The notes under the pieces: model-generated
Databases searched by the model: none
What the model was told of the DNA's origin: nothing
Seen by the model: the letters and a program-made list of their open reading frames with translations, nothing else
Translations under genes and position numbers: made by a program
NCBI GenBank assembly: GCA_964452495.1
Contig: CAYVMC010000001.1
Span: 1-64,000 of the forward strand
Length of the DNA stretch: 64,000 nt
DNA from: CALUTH01 sp964452495
GTDB lineage: Bacteria; Cyanobacteriota; Vampirovibrionia; Gastranaerophilales; Gastranaerophilaceae
Direction of reading: 5' to 3'
Shown here: one piece after another, positions 25,485-33,912 of the stretch
How positions within the stretch are numbered: the stretch's first letter is position 1
Layout: every line of letters begins with the position of its first letter

Positions 25485-26789
25485 ATGAAGAAATTGTTAG
25501 CATCTATGTTGGTAGTCGTAATGTTTGGGCTTAACACTTTGCCAGTATTGGCACAATATGATATTGATGATTCCTATTGGGCAAGCAAGGAGATTCACCA
25601 GGTCGTTAAAGATGGGATTTTGCCGGTAGATGATTATGGTAATTTTAATCCAGAAAATTCAATTACAAGAATTCAATTTGTTCAGGGGTTATTAAAAGTA
25701 TTATCTAATGATAATCTTGATGTATCAATTACTAATACAATGTCTGATATTTCCGTTTATGACCCATACTATGATGATGTTTTAAGAGGGCAGCAGTTAG
25801 GGGTTGTTTACGGCTATCCTGACGGAACCTTTAAGGCAGAAAAAAATCTTCTAAGATCAGAAGTCACTTCATTAATGAGTCATATAACAAAAGAACAGAT
25901 AACTGATTATTCTGTTCTTGATGCTTTTAGAGATACAAGAGATATTCCGGGGTGGGCTGCCTATTCTTATCAAAAAGCTGTAAGATATGGTTTGTATATA
26001 AACCATCCTGATGAGTCAATGCTTGAACCAAACAGAGAATTGACAAGGGCAGAGGCAGCTGTGTTACTTGCTAAGCTTTCTGATATGCTTAATGTAGTAA
26101 AAGATGAATATCTTGGTAATGTAGAAGAAGAGCCTGTTATAGAAGAACCACAGGAAATAGTTCTCGGTATTGAGCATCTTTGTGTACATAGACAAGCTCC
26201 AAATAATACAGTTACTCTGACAAACTTTAAGAAGGTTGTCAATCAAGGTAATGTTGTTCAAATTGCATTTTCTGAAAAATTCCTTTCTAAAAAGCATAAA
26301 GGTGGAGAAATAGTTAATTTTTATCTTCCTAAAGACTTATATACGGTAGAAGGAACTAAAGTATTACCTGAAGGGACAAGATTTGTCGCTGAAATTATGG
26401 ATATTCAGCCTCCAAAAATCTTTAACAAGAAAGCAAGAGTTAATTTAATCTTTAAACATATTTTATTGCCGGATGGCAGTGTTATTGATATTACAGGTAA
26501 ACCATTTACAAAAGATGGCAGACTTGCAGAAGGAGCTTGGGTAACTTTTGGTAAGGTGCTTCTTTACACGATTACCGGTGGTGCTGTCGGCTCAGGTGTC
26601 GGATTAAGTATGGCATTTATTCCTAATCCTTCAAGAGTAGGAACTGCTCTTGGTATCGGTATCCCTGTAGGTTGTACGGTTGGTTTGATTACCGGTCTTA
26701 TTACTCCGGGTGTTAACTACAAAGCCAAAGAAGGTGAATGTATATTCCTTTTACTTATTGATGATGTAAATATTGAAGAACAATTATAA
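25485..26789 (+). CDS. SLH-domain envelope protein
   Basis: A 434-aa exported protein with a signal peptide (residues 1-21, MKKLLASML to LPVLA). Three SLH repeats lie at roughly 26-70, 88-135 and 148-200 (DSYWASKEI, GVVYGYPDGTF, ELTRAEAAVLLAKL). SLH domains bind peptidoglycan-linked polymer and also occur in cyanobacterial-type outer-membrane proteins. The C-terminal part is not an OprB-type porin. It has a soluble beta-rich region and a Gly-rich hydrophobic pair (ITGGAVGSGVGLSMAF, GIPVGCTVGLITGLI) of glycine-zipper type. A role in tethering the outer membrane to the wall is inference. Confidence 0.88.
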   Translation: MKKLLASMLVVVMFGLNTLPVLAQYDIDDSYWASKEIHQVVKDGILPVDDYGNFNPENSITRIQFVQGLLKVLSNDNLDVSITNTMSDISVYDPYYDDVLRGQQLGVVYGYPDGTFKAEKNLLRSEVTSLMSHITKEQITDYSVLDAFRDTRDIPGWAAYSYQKAVRYGLYINHPDESMLEPNRELTRAEAAVLLAKLSDMLNVVKDEYLGNVEEEPVIEEPQEIVLGIEHLCVHRQAPNNTVTLTNFKKVVNQGNVVQIAFSEKFLSKKHKGGEIVNFYLPKDLYTVEGTKVLPEGTRFVAEIMDIQPPKIFNKKARVNLIFKHILLPDGSVIDITGKPFTKDGRLAEGAWVTFGKVLLYTITGGAVGSGVGLSMAFIPNPSRVGTALGIGIPVGCTVGLITGLITPGVNYKAKEGECIFLLLIDDVNIEEQL

Positions 26790-26815
26790 AAAATTATATT
26801 ATAAATATAATATAT

Positions 26816-26847
26816 AAAAACCTCTCAATGTATTTTGAGAGGTTTTT
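26816..26847. terminator. Bidirectional intrinsic terminator
   Basis: CCTCTCAA (26821-26828) pairs with TTGAGAGG (26835-26842), flanked by A5 and T6. It lies between the SLH gene and the convergent glycosidase gene. Confidence 0.85.
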
Positions 26848-26882
26848 TATGTAGTTATAACCTAATCCTAATCTAACCCAAT

Positions 26883-27683
26883 TTACCTGCCTTTGTAAAT
26901 CATAAACGATTTCAGTCTTCTGCCAGTATCATTTCCACCACTTTCTACAGAAACAACATTAATTTTATTTAAATAATTAAGAGATGTGGAACTTCCTCCG
27001 TCAAATGCCATGGCTTTGTCAAGTTTGTAATTTTCTACAAGCTCTCTGACTTCATACATTGTCATAGGATTTTCATTTGTAATTATAAATATATGTACAG
27101 TATCGTCTTTCAGTCCTATAATAGTTCTTGCTGTTTTATGCAAAACAGAGGCAGATTCTCTTATTATATTGCCATCTTTATCTTTTACGATAAAAGCTTC
27201 TTCCTCCAGCCTCAAATCAGGATAAATCATTGGTCCGCCTTGTGCAGATGCTAATAGTATGCATCCATCAGGTAATGGAGAACTATGGGATGCTATATCA
27301 AAAGTTTTTTTTGCTCCGCAATCAAGAATACGGAATTCCGTTCGATTTAAAATTTTACTTAAATTATTCCTTAATTGCGGATTTTGTATTAATGATTCAT
27401 TAAATAGAGGATCTAAATCACTGGTTGTTTTAGATGATATATAAGAAATTGTTTTCTTATTGTTAGGATCAAAAAAACCTGCGTTAATTGTTAATACCGC
27501 ACCTGTCATTTTATGTACCTGTTTATTAGTTTCAAGATTTTCTACTGTTATAAAATCAATACGCTTTGCTGCTTTTTTATCATTAATAATGATATGATAA
27601 ACACCGTTGTCAAAATTGATAGCAGTTTCTGCATAAACAGGAGATACTGCAAATAACATTAATAAAAACAACATTTTCTTCAT
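26883..27683 (-). CDS. Phosphodiester glycosidase (NAGPA/DUF2233) family protein
   Basis: Exported protein of 266 aa with signal peptide MKKMLFLLMLFAVSPVYA. Family features are VLTINAGFFDP near residue 62, GGPMIYPDL near 148, TARTIIGL near 183, and the C-terminal AMAFDGGSSTSL near 225, the conserved Asp/Gly block. The family hydrolyses GlcNAc-1-phosphodiester-type bonds and often acts on cell-wall or capsule glycans. It is separated from lptF by 3 nt and so belongs to an envelope operon. The substrate is unknown. Confidence 0.87.
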   Translation of the reverse strand: MKKMLFLLMLFAVSPVYAETAINFDNGVYHIIINDKKAAKRIDFITVENLETNKQVHKMTGAVLTINAGFFDPNNKKTISYISSKTTSDLDPLFNESLIQNPQLRNNLSKILNRTEFRILDCGAKKTFDIASHSSPLPDGCILLASAQGGPMIYPDLRLEEEAFIVKDKDGNIIRESASVLHKTARTIIGLKDDTVHIFIITNENPMTMYEVRELVENYKLDKAMAFDGGSSTSLNYLNKINVVSVESGGNDTGRRLKSFMIYKGR

Positions 27684-27686
27684 CGT

Positions 27687-28850
27687 TTAATCCCCTTTAT
27701 TAAGTTTTAAGACGGATTTAATTCTATTTCTTATTGTAATAATATTTGATGACAGTTCTTTAGATTGATAAAATTTGTATGTTGCAATCGCAAATAAAAG
27801 CGGAGAGAATGATGCGGCAAGAAGCGGGGGCAATACACCTTTTTCCGCCAGCAAGTCAAAAAACGGAAGTGTAATATAATAGATAAATACACATCCTATT
27901 GCAATAACAAATCCAATAAGCGAACGTTCTCTCGGTCTTGAAAAACCTAATATACAACCCATTAGGGCAAGAAGAATACATACTAACGGATGAATAAATC
28001 TTTGATAGTACTTATTGGCATTAAGTCTATATTCTTCATCAAGGTGTTCATTTTTTAAAAGCGTAATGTATTTTTTTAAATCAGCATTATCAATTTCTCT
28101 ATCACGTTTTGTGGAATAATCCATAAGAATTTTGGCATTTTCGGCATCCTGACCTTTTAGAATATCCATGGATTGTGTTTTGGAGATTTCTTCAAAAATA
28201 CCATCACTTGATATTTCATAAGAAGTAACATCATTTAAAGTCCATTTAGCATCTTTTATATAACCGGTCTCCGCTATATGTATATTAGTAAGCGGATGAA
28301 GGTCGCTGTAAACTTTTTCTGCAAAATCTAGTACTATAATATGTTCCATTGAATCTTTGTTATATCTTGAAACAATAATTCCAAGTAGCGGGTGTTTATC
28401 AATGTCTTTTTTTATATAAGCAAACTGTGAAACAGGGTTTACGTCCTTTATTTCATTAAGTTTCTGGCAAGAGTACGGGATTAACTTATCGTAAGTAACA
28501 AAACATAAATAAGTAACTATCAATGATAGTACAACAACCGGAGCAATAATACGCGAGAAAGGCATGCCTGCTGCACGAAATATTGTTAATTCAAAGTCTT
28601 TGCTTAATTTATCAAAAGTAAATAATGTGCCTAAAAGTAAACCAACGGGAAATGCTTTACCTAGAATTTTAGGCAATTCACAAATAAGGACCATAGCTGC
28701 AACCTGTGGAGTATAAACACCTTCTATTGTATTTTTTATTGTCTTTAAGAGCATCTCAGGTGCAATCCAAATTACAGAAAACAGTATTATTGCAGCAATG
28801 GTTGCCATAAGCACCTGCATAAAAATATATTTGTCATATATTTTTATCAT
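27687..28850 (-). CDS. LptF/LptG-family lipopolysaccharide export permease
   Basis: Inner-membrane permease of the Lpt system, 387 aa. It has the family layout: helices near residues 12-32 and 55-125, a large periplasmic beta-jellyroll region (about 140-285), and three C-terminal helices (FIHPLVCILLALMGCILGF onward). It starts inside the lptB stop (ATGA-type overlap), which confirms pairing with the ATPase. Only one permease is present here; the second could be encoded elsewhere or the protein may homodimerise. F versus G was not decided. Confidence 0.9.
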   Translation of the reverse strand: MIKIYDKYIFMQVLMATIAAIILFSVIWIAPEMLLKTIKNTIEGVYTPQVAAMVLICELPKILGKAFPVGLLLGTLFTFDKLSKDFELTIFRAAGMPFSRIIAPVVVLSLIVTYLCFVTYDKLIPYSCQKLNEIKDVNPVSQFAYIKKDIDKHPLLGIIVSRYNKDSMEHIIVLDFAEKVYSDLHPLTNIHIAETGYIKDAKWTLNDVTSYEISSDGIFEEISKTQSMDILKGQDAENAKILMDYSTKRDREIDNADLKKYITLLKNEHLDEEYRLNANKYYQRFIHPLVCILLALMGCILGFSRPRERSLIGFVIAIGCVFIYYITLPFFDLLAEKGVLPPLLAASFSPLLFAIATYKFYQSKELSSNIITIRNRIKSVLKLNKGD

Positions 28851-29572
28851 AATTTGAAATCCTTCCCTAAGTAGAACTCTTTTGCCACAGGATCAACCGC
28901 GACTTCTTCACTCCTTCCCTGTATTTTAATTTTACCGTCAAAGATAACATAAGCACGATCAGTAATAGACAAAGTTGCCTTCGGGTTGTGATCTGTTATT
29001 AGAACACCTAATCCCTTTTCCTCTGAAAGTTTACGAATATTATCTTTAATTTCGCCGATGGCTATAGGGTCAATGCCTGTAAATGGTTCATCAAGCAATA
29101 TAAAATCAGGGCTTGCAGCAAGCGCTCTTGCTAGTTCAACCCTCCTGCGCTCACCGCCGGAAAGAGATATTGCTGCTGATTTTCTTAATTTTGCAACCCC
29201 AAACTCATTTAGTAAATCTTCCAGCTTTTGTTTTTTCTCATCATTATCTAATTTATCATTCATCTCTAATACAAGCTTAATGTTGTCTTCAACTGAAAGC
29301 TTTCTGAAAATTGATGTTTCTTGAGGCAGATAGCCAATACCAGCTTTGGCTCGCAAATTCATTGGCCATGCTGAAATATCTTCCCCGTTAAATACAACTT
29401 TACCCGAATATGGCTTAACCAATCCTACAATCATATAAAAAGTTGTGGTTTTGCCTGCCCCATTTGGTCCGAGCAGACATACTACCTCACCTTTATTGAT
29501 ATAAAAAGACACATCATTTACAACACTTCTATCGCCATAAACTTTTACCAGATTAAACGCTTCTATTTTCAT
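28847..29572 (-). CDS. lptB: Lipopolysaccharide export ATPase
   Basis: ABC ATPase of the Lpt exporter, 241 aa. Walker A GPNGAGKTT near residue 35, Q-loop GYLPQETSIFRKLSV near 83, signature LSGGERRRVE near 138, Walker B ILLDEPFTGIDP near 158 and switch His in ITDHN near 192. The sequence GIDPIAIGEIK is characteristic of LptB. It overlaps both neighbours by 4 bp, so the three genes are translationally coupled. Confidence 0.95.
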   Translation of the reverse strand: MKIEAFNLVKVYGDRSVVNDVSFYINKGEVVCLLGPNGAGKTTTFYMIVGLVKPYSGKVVFNGEDISAWPMNLRAKAGIGYLPQETSIFRKLSVEDNIKLVLEMNDKLDNDEKKQKLEDLLNEFGVAKLRKSAAISLSGGERRRVELARALAASPDFILLDEPFTGIDPIAIGEIKDNIRKLSEEKGLGVLITDHNPKATLSITDRAYVIFDGKIKIQGRSEEVAVDPVAKEFYLGKDFKL

Positions 29573-30807
29573 ACAAAACCCCTGTTACCGGACAAAATTG
29601 CACCAATATCTTTTCTATAAGTCATACCTTTAAAATTAATTTCTGTGACCTCAGAATATAGACTCTCTCTCGCTCTTGAAATAGTACCTGAAATAGTAGT
29701 TAAAATAAGGTTTTTACCCTTAATTGTTTCATATTCCAAATACTTATTTTTCTTTAACGGAAACATAGTAAGAATAGTGTCTTCGCTCAAATTCCTTAAA
29801 CCTTCAATAGTTTCGCCGTCTTGCCTTGCTGACACTACAAGAGACACCGCATTTCCCTCCTTTTGGGGAATATATTCATAGATATCTGCAAACAATCCTT
29901 GCAGACAATCATCAATAACTTGTAATAAATTTGTTCCAAAAAGCTCAAGAATTGCCGGAGCATCAGCATCAGACAAAAAATATTTAAGATTTGTAACTAC
30001 AATTATGTCATCATCTGTCAAAATACATTCTATACCAAATATTCCGACATACGGTTTTTGTGTTTGTTCAAAATACTCAATAATAGAATTTGCTATACTT
30101 GATGTTAAATAATCAATATGTGCATCCGTAAGTTTATAAAATGGAGAACAGGCTCCTACTCCGTTTGTTAAAACCCCCCCGTCTCCATCGAGGGAAAAAT
30201 TATAATTTAAAGATGTTCCGATAGGCAATGCTTTATATCCGTCCGAGATAAAATAAACAGAAAAAGTTTTGCCGTATAAATATTCTTCTATTAGTATAGT
30301 TTCATTTCTAAAGAGCAAATCATCTATAGCTGTTTTTGCAATTTTTTCATTGACACAAATTGTCGCATATTCACTAATACTGGATTTTATAATTAACGGG
30401 AATCTTGCATTTTTTATGTAATCATAAGCTGCATTTGCCTTGTCAAAAGATGCAAACCTTGGAATTGGAAAATGCAGTTTATAGAATAATTTTTTTACCG
30501 CAATTTTATCGCAGAATAAAGATGGAATATCAAATACTGGCGCAAAAAACGGTAATTTTTTTTCTTCAAATTTTGCGGCTAAATCTTTTAAAACTGAAAG
30601 CTTATCCACAGGAATTGTAACGGAAATCCCTTCTTTTTCTACAAAATCGATAATTTTTTCTGAATCATAATTATCAATATCAACAAGTTGAGCGATTTCA
30701 CCTATTGCTGGATTTCCCGGACATACATACACTTCACATTGTGAAGAAAGATACTTTGCCAGTGCATACTCCTGAACACCTTTACCTAATATTAGTACTT
30801 TTCTCAT
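29569..30807 (-). CDS. PurD-like ATP-grasp protein (divergent)
   Basis: A 412-aa protein with the overall layout of phosphoribosylamine-glycine ligase. It has an N-terminal Rossmann-type ILGKGVQEYALA, CDKIAVKKLF, an ATP-grasp core, and FSLDGDGGVLTNGVGACSP in place of the PurD block DGDTGPNTGGMGAYSP. Catalytic motifs are eroded. The ATP-contact Lys loop reads KSSISEYATICVN, and the ExNxRxGDPE metal site reads VTNLKYFLSDADAP, so the usual Glu and Arg are missing. It may be a diverged PurD or a pseudo-enzyme reused in an envelope operon. It overlaps lptB by 4 bp. Confidence 0.75.
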   Translation of the reverse strand: MRKVLILGKGVQEYALAKYLSSQCEVYVCPGNPAIGEIAQLVDIDNYDSEKIIDFVEKEGISVTIPVDKLSVLKDLAAKFEEKKLPFFAPVFDIPSLFCDKIAVKKLFYKLHFPIPRFASFDKANAAYDYIKNARFPLIIKSSISEYATICVNEKIAKTAIDDLLFRNETILIEEYLYGKTFSVYFISDGYKALPIGTSLNYNFSLDGDGGVLTNGVGACSPFYKLTDAHIDYLTSSIANSIIEYFEQTQKPYVGIFGIECILTDDDIIVVTNLKYFLSDADAPAILELFGTNLLQVIDDCLQGLFADIYEYIPQKEGNAVSLVVSARQDGETIEGLRNLSEDTILTMFPLKKNKYLEYETIKGKNLILTTISGTISRARESLYSEVTEINFKGMTYRKDIGAILSGNRGFV

Positions 30808-30813
30808 ATCATA

Positions 30814-30819
30814 ATTATA
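30814..30819 (-). promoter_or_regulatory. -10 box of the purD-like/lpt operon (leaderless layout)
   Basis: Minus-strand perfect TATAAT, 6 nt before the ATG at 30807; a weak TAGACT lies 17 nt upstream of it (30837-30842). Confidence 0.55.
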
Positions 30820-30849
30820 TCTAAGAATAAAAATGAAGTCTATTTATAT

Positions 30850-30915
30850 TTTTGTAAATTTTTATATACAATTACCATTAAAAAAGCAATTTTTTATGTT
30901 TATATGTTTTATATT
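30850..30915 (+). promoter_or_regulatory. Lineage-type promoter: degenerate HLR1, A-tract/GCAAT, -10
   Basis: TGTAAA with a degenerate second half (30853-30868), AAAAAAGCAAT (30880-30890) where a -35 would be, and TATATT (30910-30915). The same order and spacing recur at 33825-33887, 41983-42048 and 53909-53971. The ATG at 30922 follows after 6 nt. Confidence 0.5.
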
Positions 30916-30921
30916 AATACT

Positions 30922-31734
30922 ATGGTTCAAAGTGTAGGTTCAAATTATTATAATCCATATTATGATTATTCTTCTCTGCAGCAGCAACGCCGTCAGAATA
31001 TACAATCAGAAAATCCGTTGCTCTCAATCGGCGGATTACTGCTTGCCTCACAAGGTATTCGCTGGCTTTCTGATAAAGCATCTAAAACTCTTATACGAGG
31101 AAAAGAATACACAACGGCTGCTAATGTTAGCAAAGTTGCAAATGCAATGCTAAAAAACAATAATCTGGGTGTCGATGTATTTTTTGTTAATCCTAATAAC
31201 ATTGATACTGTTAGTCATTATAGTAGAATTCCCGTAGAGAGTTTAAGAGAAGTAGCATCAGGAAAGAATGCTTTTTATGCGGATTCTATAAAAGTAGCTG
31301 TTGCACCGTCTACAAAACCATCACTGATTCAGCATGAATTAGGACATGCGATAAATGCAAAAAACAAGTTCTTAAAATTACTGCAAAATTCAAGGTCATA
31401 TGTTACAGTAATTCCTACCACACTGCTGCTTCTTAATTATTTAATAAAAAATAGACAAAACAATAATAACAGAGAAGATACATTTATAGAAAAAAATGCC
31501 GGTGTTTTAGGATTTCTAGCATATGCACCAACCATAGCAGAAGAAGGACTTGCCTCCATCAGAGGGATTAATGCCGCAAAACGAACTCTCAAAGGACAGA
31601 AGATTAATTTCGGACCATTAAGAAAAAATTACCTTTTTGCGTGGCTTACATACCTTCTTGCAGGTGTAGGTTTAGGTGTCGCATCAAAATTATCCATAAA
31701 AACCGGCCTTCCGATGACATTAGGAATAATGTAG
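30922..31734 (+). CDS. Putative membrane-bound zinc metallopeptidase (HELGH)
   Basis: A 270-aa protein of unrecognised family. The N-terminus (MVQSVGSNYYNPYYDY) is Tyr/Asn-rich, and residues about 32-46 are hydrophobic. HELGH at 138-142 is a classical HExxH zinc motif, and EEGLAS near 207 could supply the third ligand as in gluzincins. Hydrophobic helices near 160-175, 195-205 and 235-255 suggest a membrane-embedded protease. The ATG at 30922 is preferred over 30904 because it fits the leaderless promoter and resembles the MVESVG start of the protein at 42100. Catalysis is inferred from the motif only. Confidence 0.75.
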   Translation: MVQSVGSNYYNPYYDYSSLQQQRRQNIQSENPLLSIGGLLLASQGIRWLSDKASKTLIRGKEYTTAANVSKVANAMLKNNNLGVDVFFVNPNNIDTVSHYSRIPVESLREVASGKNAFYADSIKVAVAPSTKPSLIQHELGHAINAKNKFLKLLQNSRSYVTVIPTTLLLLNYLIKNRQNNNNREDTFIEKNAGVLGFLAYAPTIAEEGLASIRGINAAKRTLKGQKINFGPLRKNYLFAWLTYLLAGVGLGVASKLSIKTGLPMTLGIM

Positions 31735-31737
31735 ATT

Positions 31738-32064
31738 TTATTGAGTACCTGTCGATGACATATTAGAAGGTAAACAGACTCCAAACTGACAATTAGCATT
31801 ATACTGTTTCTGCTCCTGCTGCGGGTTTTGGTTTTTAAAATTTCTGTCACCATTATTTCTGTTAGCAGGAGAAAGACGAACGAAAGGATCTCCGCCAAAA
31901 TCAGCAGAACGTCCATAATCATTATAAATAGGTTTATATGGTTCTCGTATACGAGCAGTATCATTGGCAGTGCATACAGTGTTAATATCATTAATAGAAC
32001 ATGTAGCATTTGAAATGCCGGTTATTGCTGCAATTACGACAGTTATAATAAATATCTTTTTCAT
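31738..32064 (-). CDS. Small secreted protein of unknown function
   Basis: A 108-aa protein with signal peptide MKKIFIITVVIAAITGISNA and a polar mature part containing four Cys (C22, C31, C92, C97), likely two disulfides. The tail is rich in Asn and Gln. A strong AGGAGG-type site precedes the start. No family recognised. It overlaps nothing and is probably transcribed alone. Confidence 0.75.
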   Translation of the reverse strand: MKKIFIITVVIAAITGISNATCSINDINTVCTANDTARIREPYKPIYNDYGRSADFGGDPFVRLSPANRNNGDRNFKNQNPQQEQKQYNANCQFGVCLPSNMSSTGTQ

Positions 32065-32137
32065 TATTAACCTCCTTTTATTTTCTATTAAAAGGTTAAG
32101 TTAATAATCTTAAAAATCATTACCGATAGTGCTTAGT

Positions 32138-33787
32138 CTAATGTATTAATGTTTTTGCAAATTCAATAGATTCATCAGAAAGAACACCGCCGGCAAGTTC
32201 AGCAACTGCATTTATTTTTTCTTCTGCTGATAAAACTTTTACAAATACTTTAGTAGAATCATCCTGAGATTTTGCGACGTAAAAATGTCGGTCAGAGCGG
32301 GATGCTATTATTGCTTGATGAGTAATCATAATAATCTGTCTGTATTTAGCTAATTCTTTTACTTCATCTGCTACGCTTTGTGCCGCCTTACCTGATATCC
32401 CCGTATCTATCTCATCAAAAATAACTGTATCTATATTGTCACTTTGTGCAAATATTACTTTCAGTGCAAGCATTACACGGGAAATTTCACCGCCGGATGC
32501 GACTTTAACAAGTGGTTTGGGAACTTCAGAAATATTCGTTGATATTAAAAACTCTACATCATCAGCCCCTGATGAGTTAAGTTCTGTCGGACGAATATCT
32601 ATTAGGAATTTTGCCTTGGGAAGTTCCAGTGCAGCCAGCTTTTCGGATATCATACACGATAAAACTTCAGCATATGTTTTGCGTTTCTCTGTGATTTCCA
32701 AAGCAAGTTTTTTAAGTTTATCAACTGTCTGTTCCAAATCCTTTTCAAGCTGTACTTCATCCGCTTCGTTTGTTTCTACTGATGAAAGTTCTTTTCTGCA
32801 TTCAAACAATGTATCTAAAACAGCTGTAAGTGTACCGCCATATTTTCTTTTTAGTTTATCAAGCAGAAATAACCTTTCCTGAAGAATGTTTAAACGTTCT
32901 GTATCATTGTCAAGATTTTGTGAATAATCCCTAAGAACAGAAGCTATGTTTTTAACACTTTCCATAACATTTATTAACTCTGTTTCTGTTTCGGATAATG
33001 ATGGTTCAAGTGCTGTAATCGCAGAAAGATTTTTCTTTATTTTACTGAGTCCCTCAAGTATAGACTCATCATCATTACTTATTGCCCATGATATAGAACC
33101 TGACAGCTCTTTCAACTTCTCTGCATTTTCAAGAATATTTATTTCTTGTGACAGTTCTTCATCTTCAACTTCTGATTTAATTTCTGCATCTTCAATTTCT
33201 TTTATCTGAAATTTCAAAAAATCAATTTGTGACTCTGTAAGTTTGTTTGAATTTTTAATATTTTCAAGTCTGTTTTTTAAACTAAGATAGTTTTGCCACA
33301 CCATTCCATATTCATCAAGATAAGGCTGCAGAGTTGATTTTGCATAATTATCAAGCAGAGTAATATGGCACCTTGGTTTCATAAAAGTATACATTTCATG
33401 CTGGGAATGTATATCTACAAAAATTTCTCTTAAAAATTTAACGGCCTCTTGATTCACCATACTGCCATTAACTTTTATACGACTGCCTGATACCGTTATT
33501 TCTCTAGTAACAACAAGTTCATCACCCAGATTGTCAATGCCGTAATTTTCATAGAAGGATGTAAGCTTATCAGAAACATTAGAAATAGTAAGTTCAATAA
33601 GAGCTTTTGTCTCTCCTGTTTTTATGAGTTCTTTAGATGCTTTTGCTCCGAGGGCAATATCAATAGCACTAATCATAATACTTTTCCCTGCGCCAGTTTC
33701 ACCTGTAATAATATTTAGCCCGTTATCGAACTCTAAAGACAGCTCATCAATTAAAATAAAGTTCTTTATAAATAATCTTGATAACAT
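32138..33787 (-). CDS. recN: DNA repair protein RecN
   Basis: SMC-like ATPase for double-strand break repair, 549 aa. Walker A GETGAGKS near residue 29, N-terminal family motif LFIKNFILIDELSLEF, a long central coiled coil (about 155-365), signature VASGGEISRVMLALK near 430, Walker B TVIFDEIDTGISG near 455 and the IMITHQAIIASRSDRHF block. Complete. The start at 33787 is 6 nt after a candidate -10. Confidence 0.95.
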   Translation of the reverse strand: MLSRLFIKNFILIDELSLEFDNGLNIITGETGAGKSIMISAIDIALGAKASKELIKTGETKALIELTISNVSDKLTSFYENYGIDNLGDELVVTREITVSGSRIKVNGSMVNQEAVKFLREIFVDIHSQHEMYTFMKPRCHITLLDNYAKSTLQPYLDEYGMVWQNYLSLKNRLENIKNSNKLTESQIDFLKFQIKEIEDAEIKSEVEDEELSQEINILENAEKLKELSGSISWAISNDDESILEGLSKIKKNLSAITALEPSLSETETELINVMESVKNIASVLRDYSQNLDNDTERLNILQERLFLLDKLKRKYGGTLTAVLDTLFECRKELSSVETNEADEVQLEKDLEQTVDKLKKLALEITEKRKTYAEVLSCMISEKLAALELPKAKFLIDIRPTELNSSGADDVEFLISTNISEVPKPLVKVASGGEISRVMLALKVIFAQSDNIDTVIFDEIDTGISGKAAQSVADEVKELAKYRQIIMITHQAIIASRSDRHFYVAKSQDDSTKVFVKVLSAEEKINAVAELAGGVLSDESIEFAKTLIH

Positions 33788-33793
33788 ACATAT

Positions 33794-33822
33794 AAATTAG
33801 CTTAAATACACGTTCAAATCAA
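33794..33822 (-). promoter_or_regulatory. Promoter of recN (leaderless layout)
   Basis: Minus-strand TTGATT (33817-33822), 17-nt spacer, TAATTT (33794-33799), then 6 nt to the ATG. It abuts the HLR1-like repeat at 33825-33842 of the divergent promoter. Confidence 0.4.
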
Positions 33823-33824
33823 TA

Positions 33825-33842
33825 TTTACAATTGTTTACAAA
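33825..33842 (+). promoter_or_regulatory. HLR1-like direct repeat (perfect match)
   Basis: TTTACAAT, TG, TTTACAAA: a full match to the cyanobacterial HLR1/RpaB consensus. Its 3' end is 40 nt before a TATATA -10 (33882-33887), with AAAAAAGCAAT (33851-33861) between. It also lies just upstream of the divergent recN -35. Confidence 0.55.
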
Positions 33843-33912
33843 TAGCTTTAAAAAAAGCAATTATTTATTGTTTATATACTTTATATATGTAAATAGGAGA
33901 ATTATAATTAAT

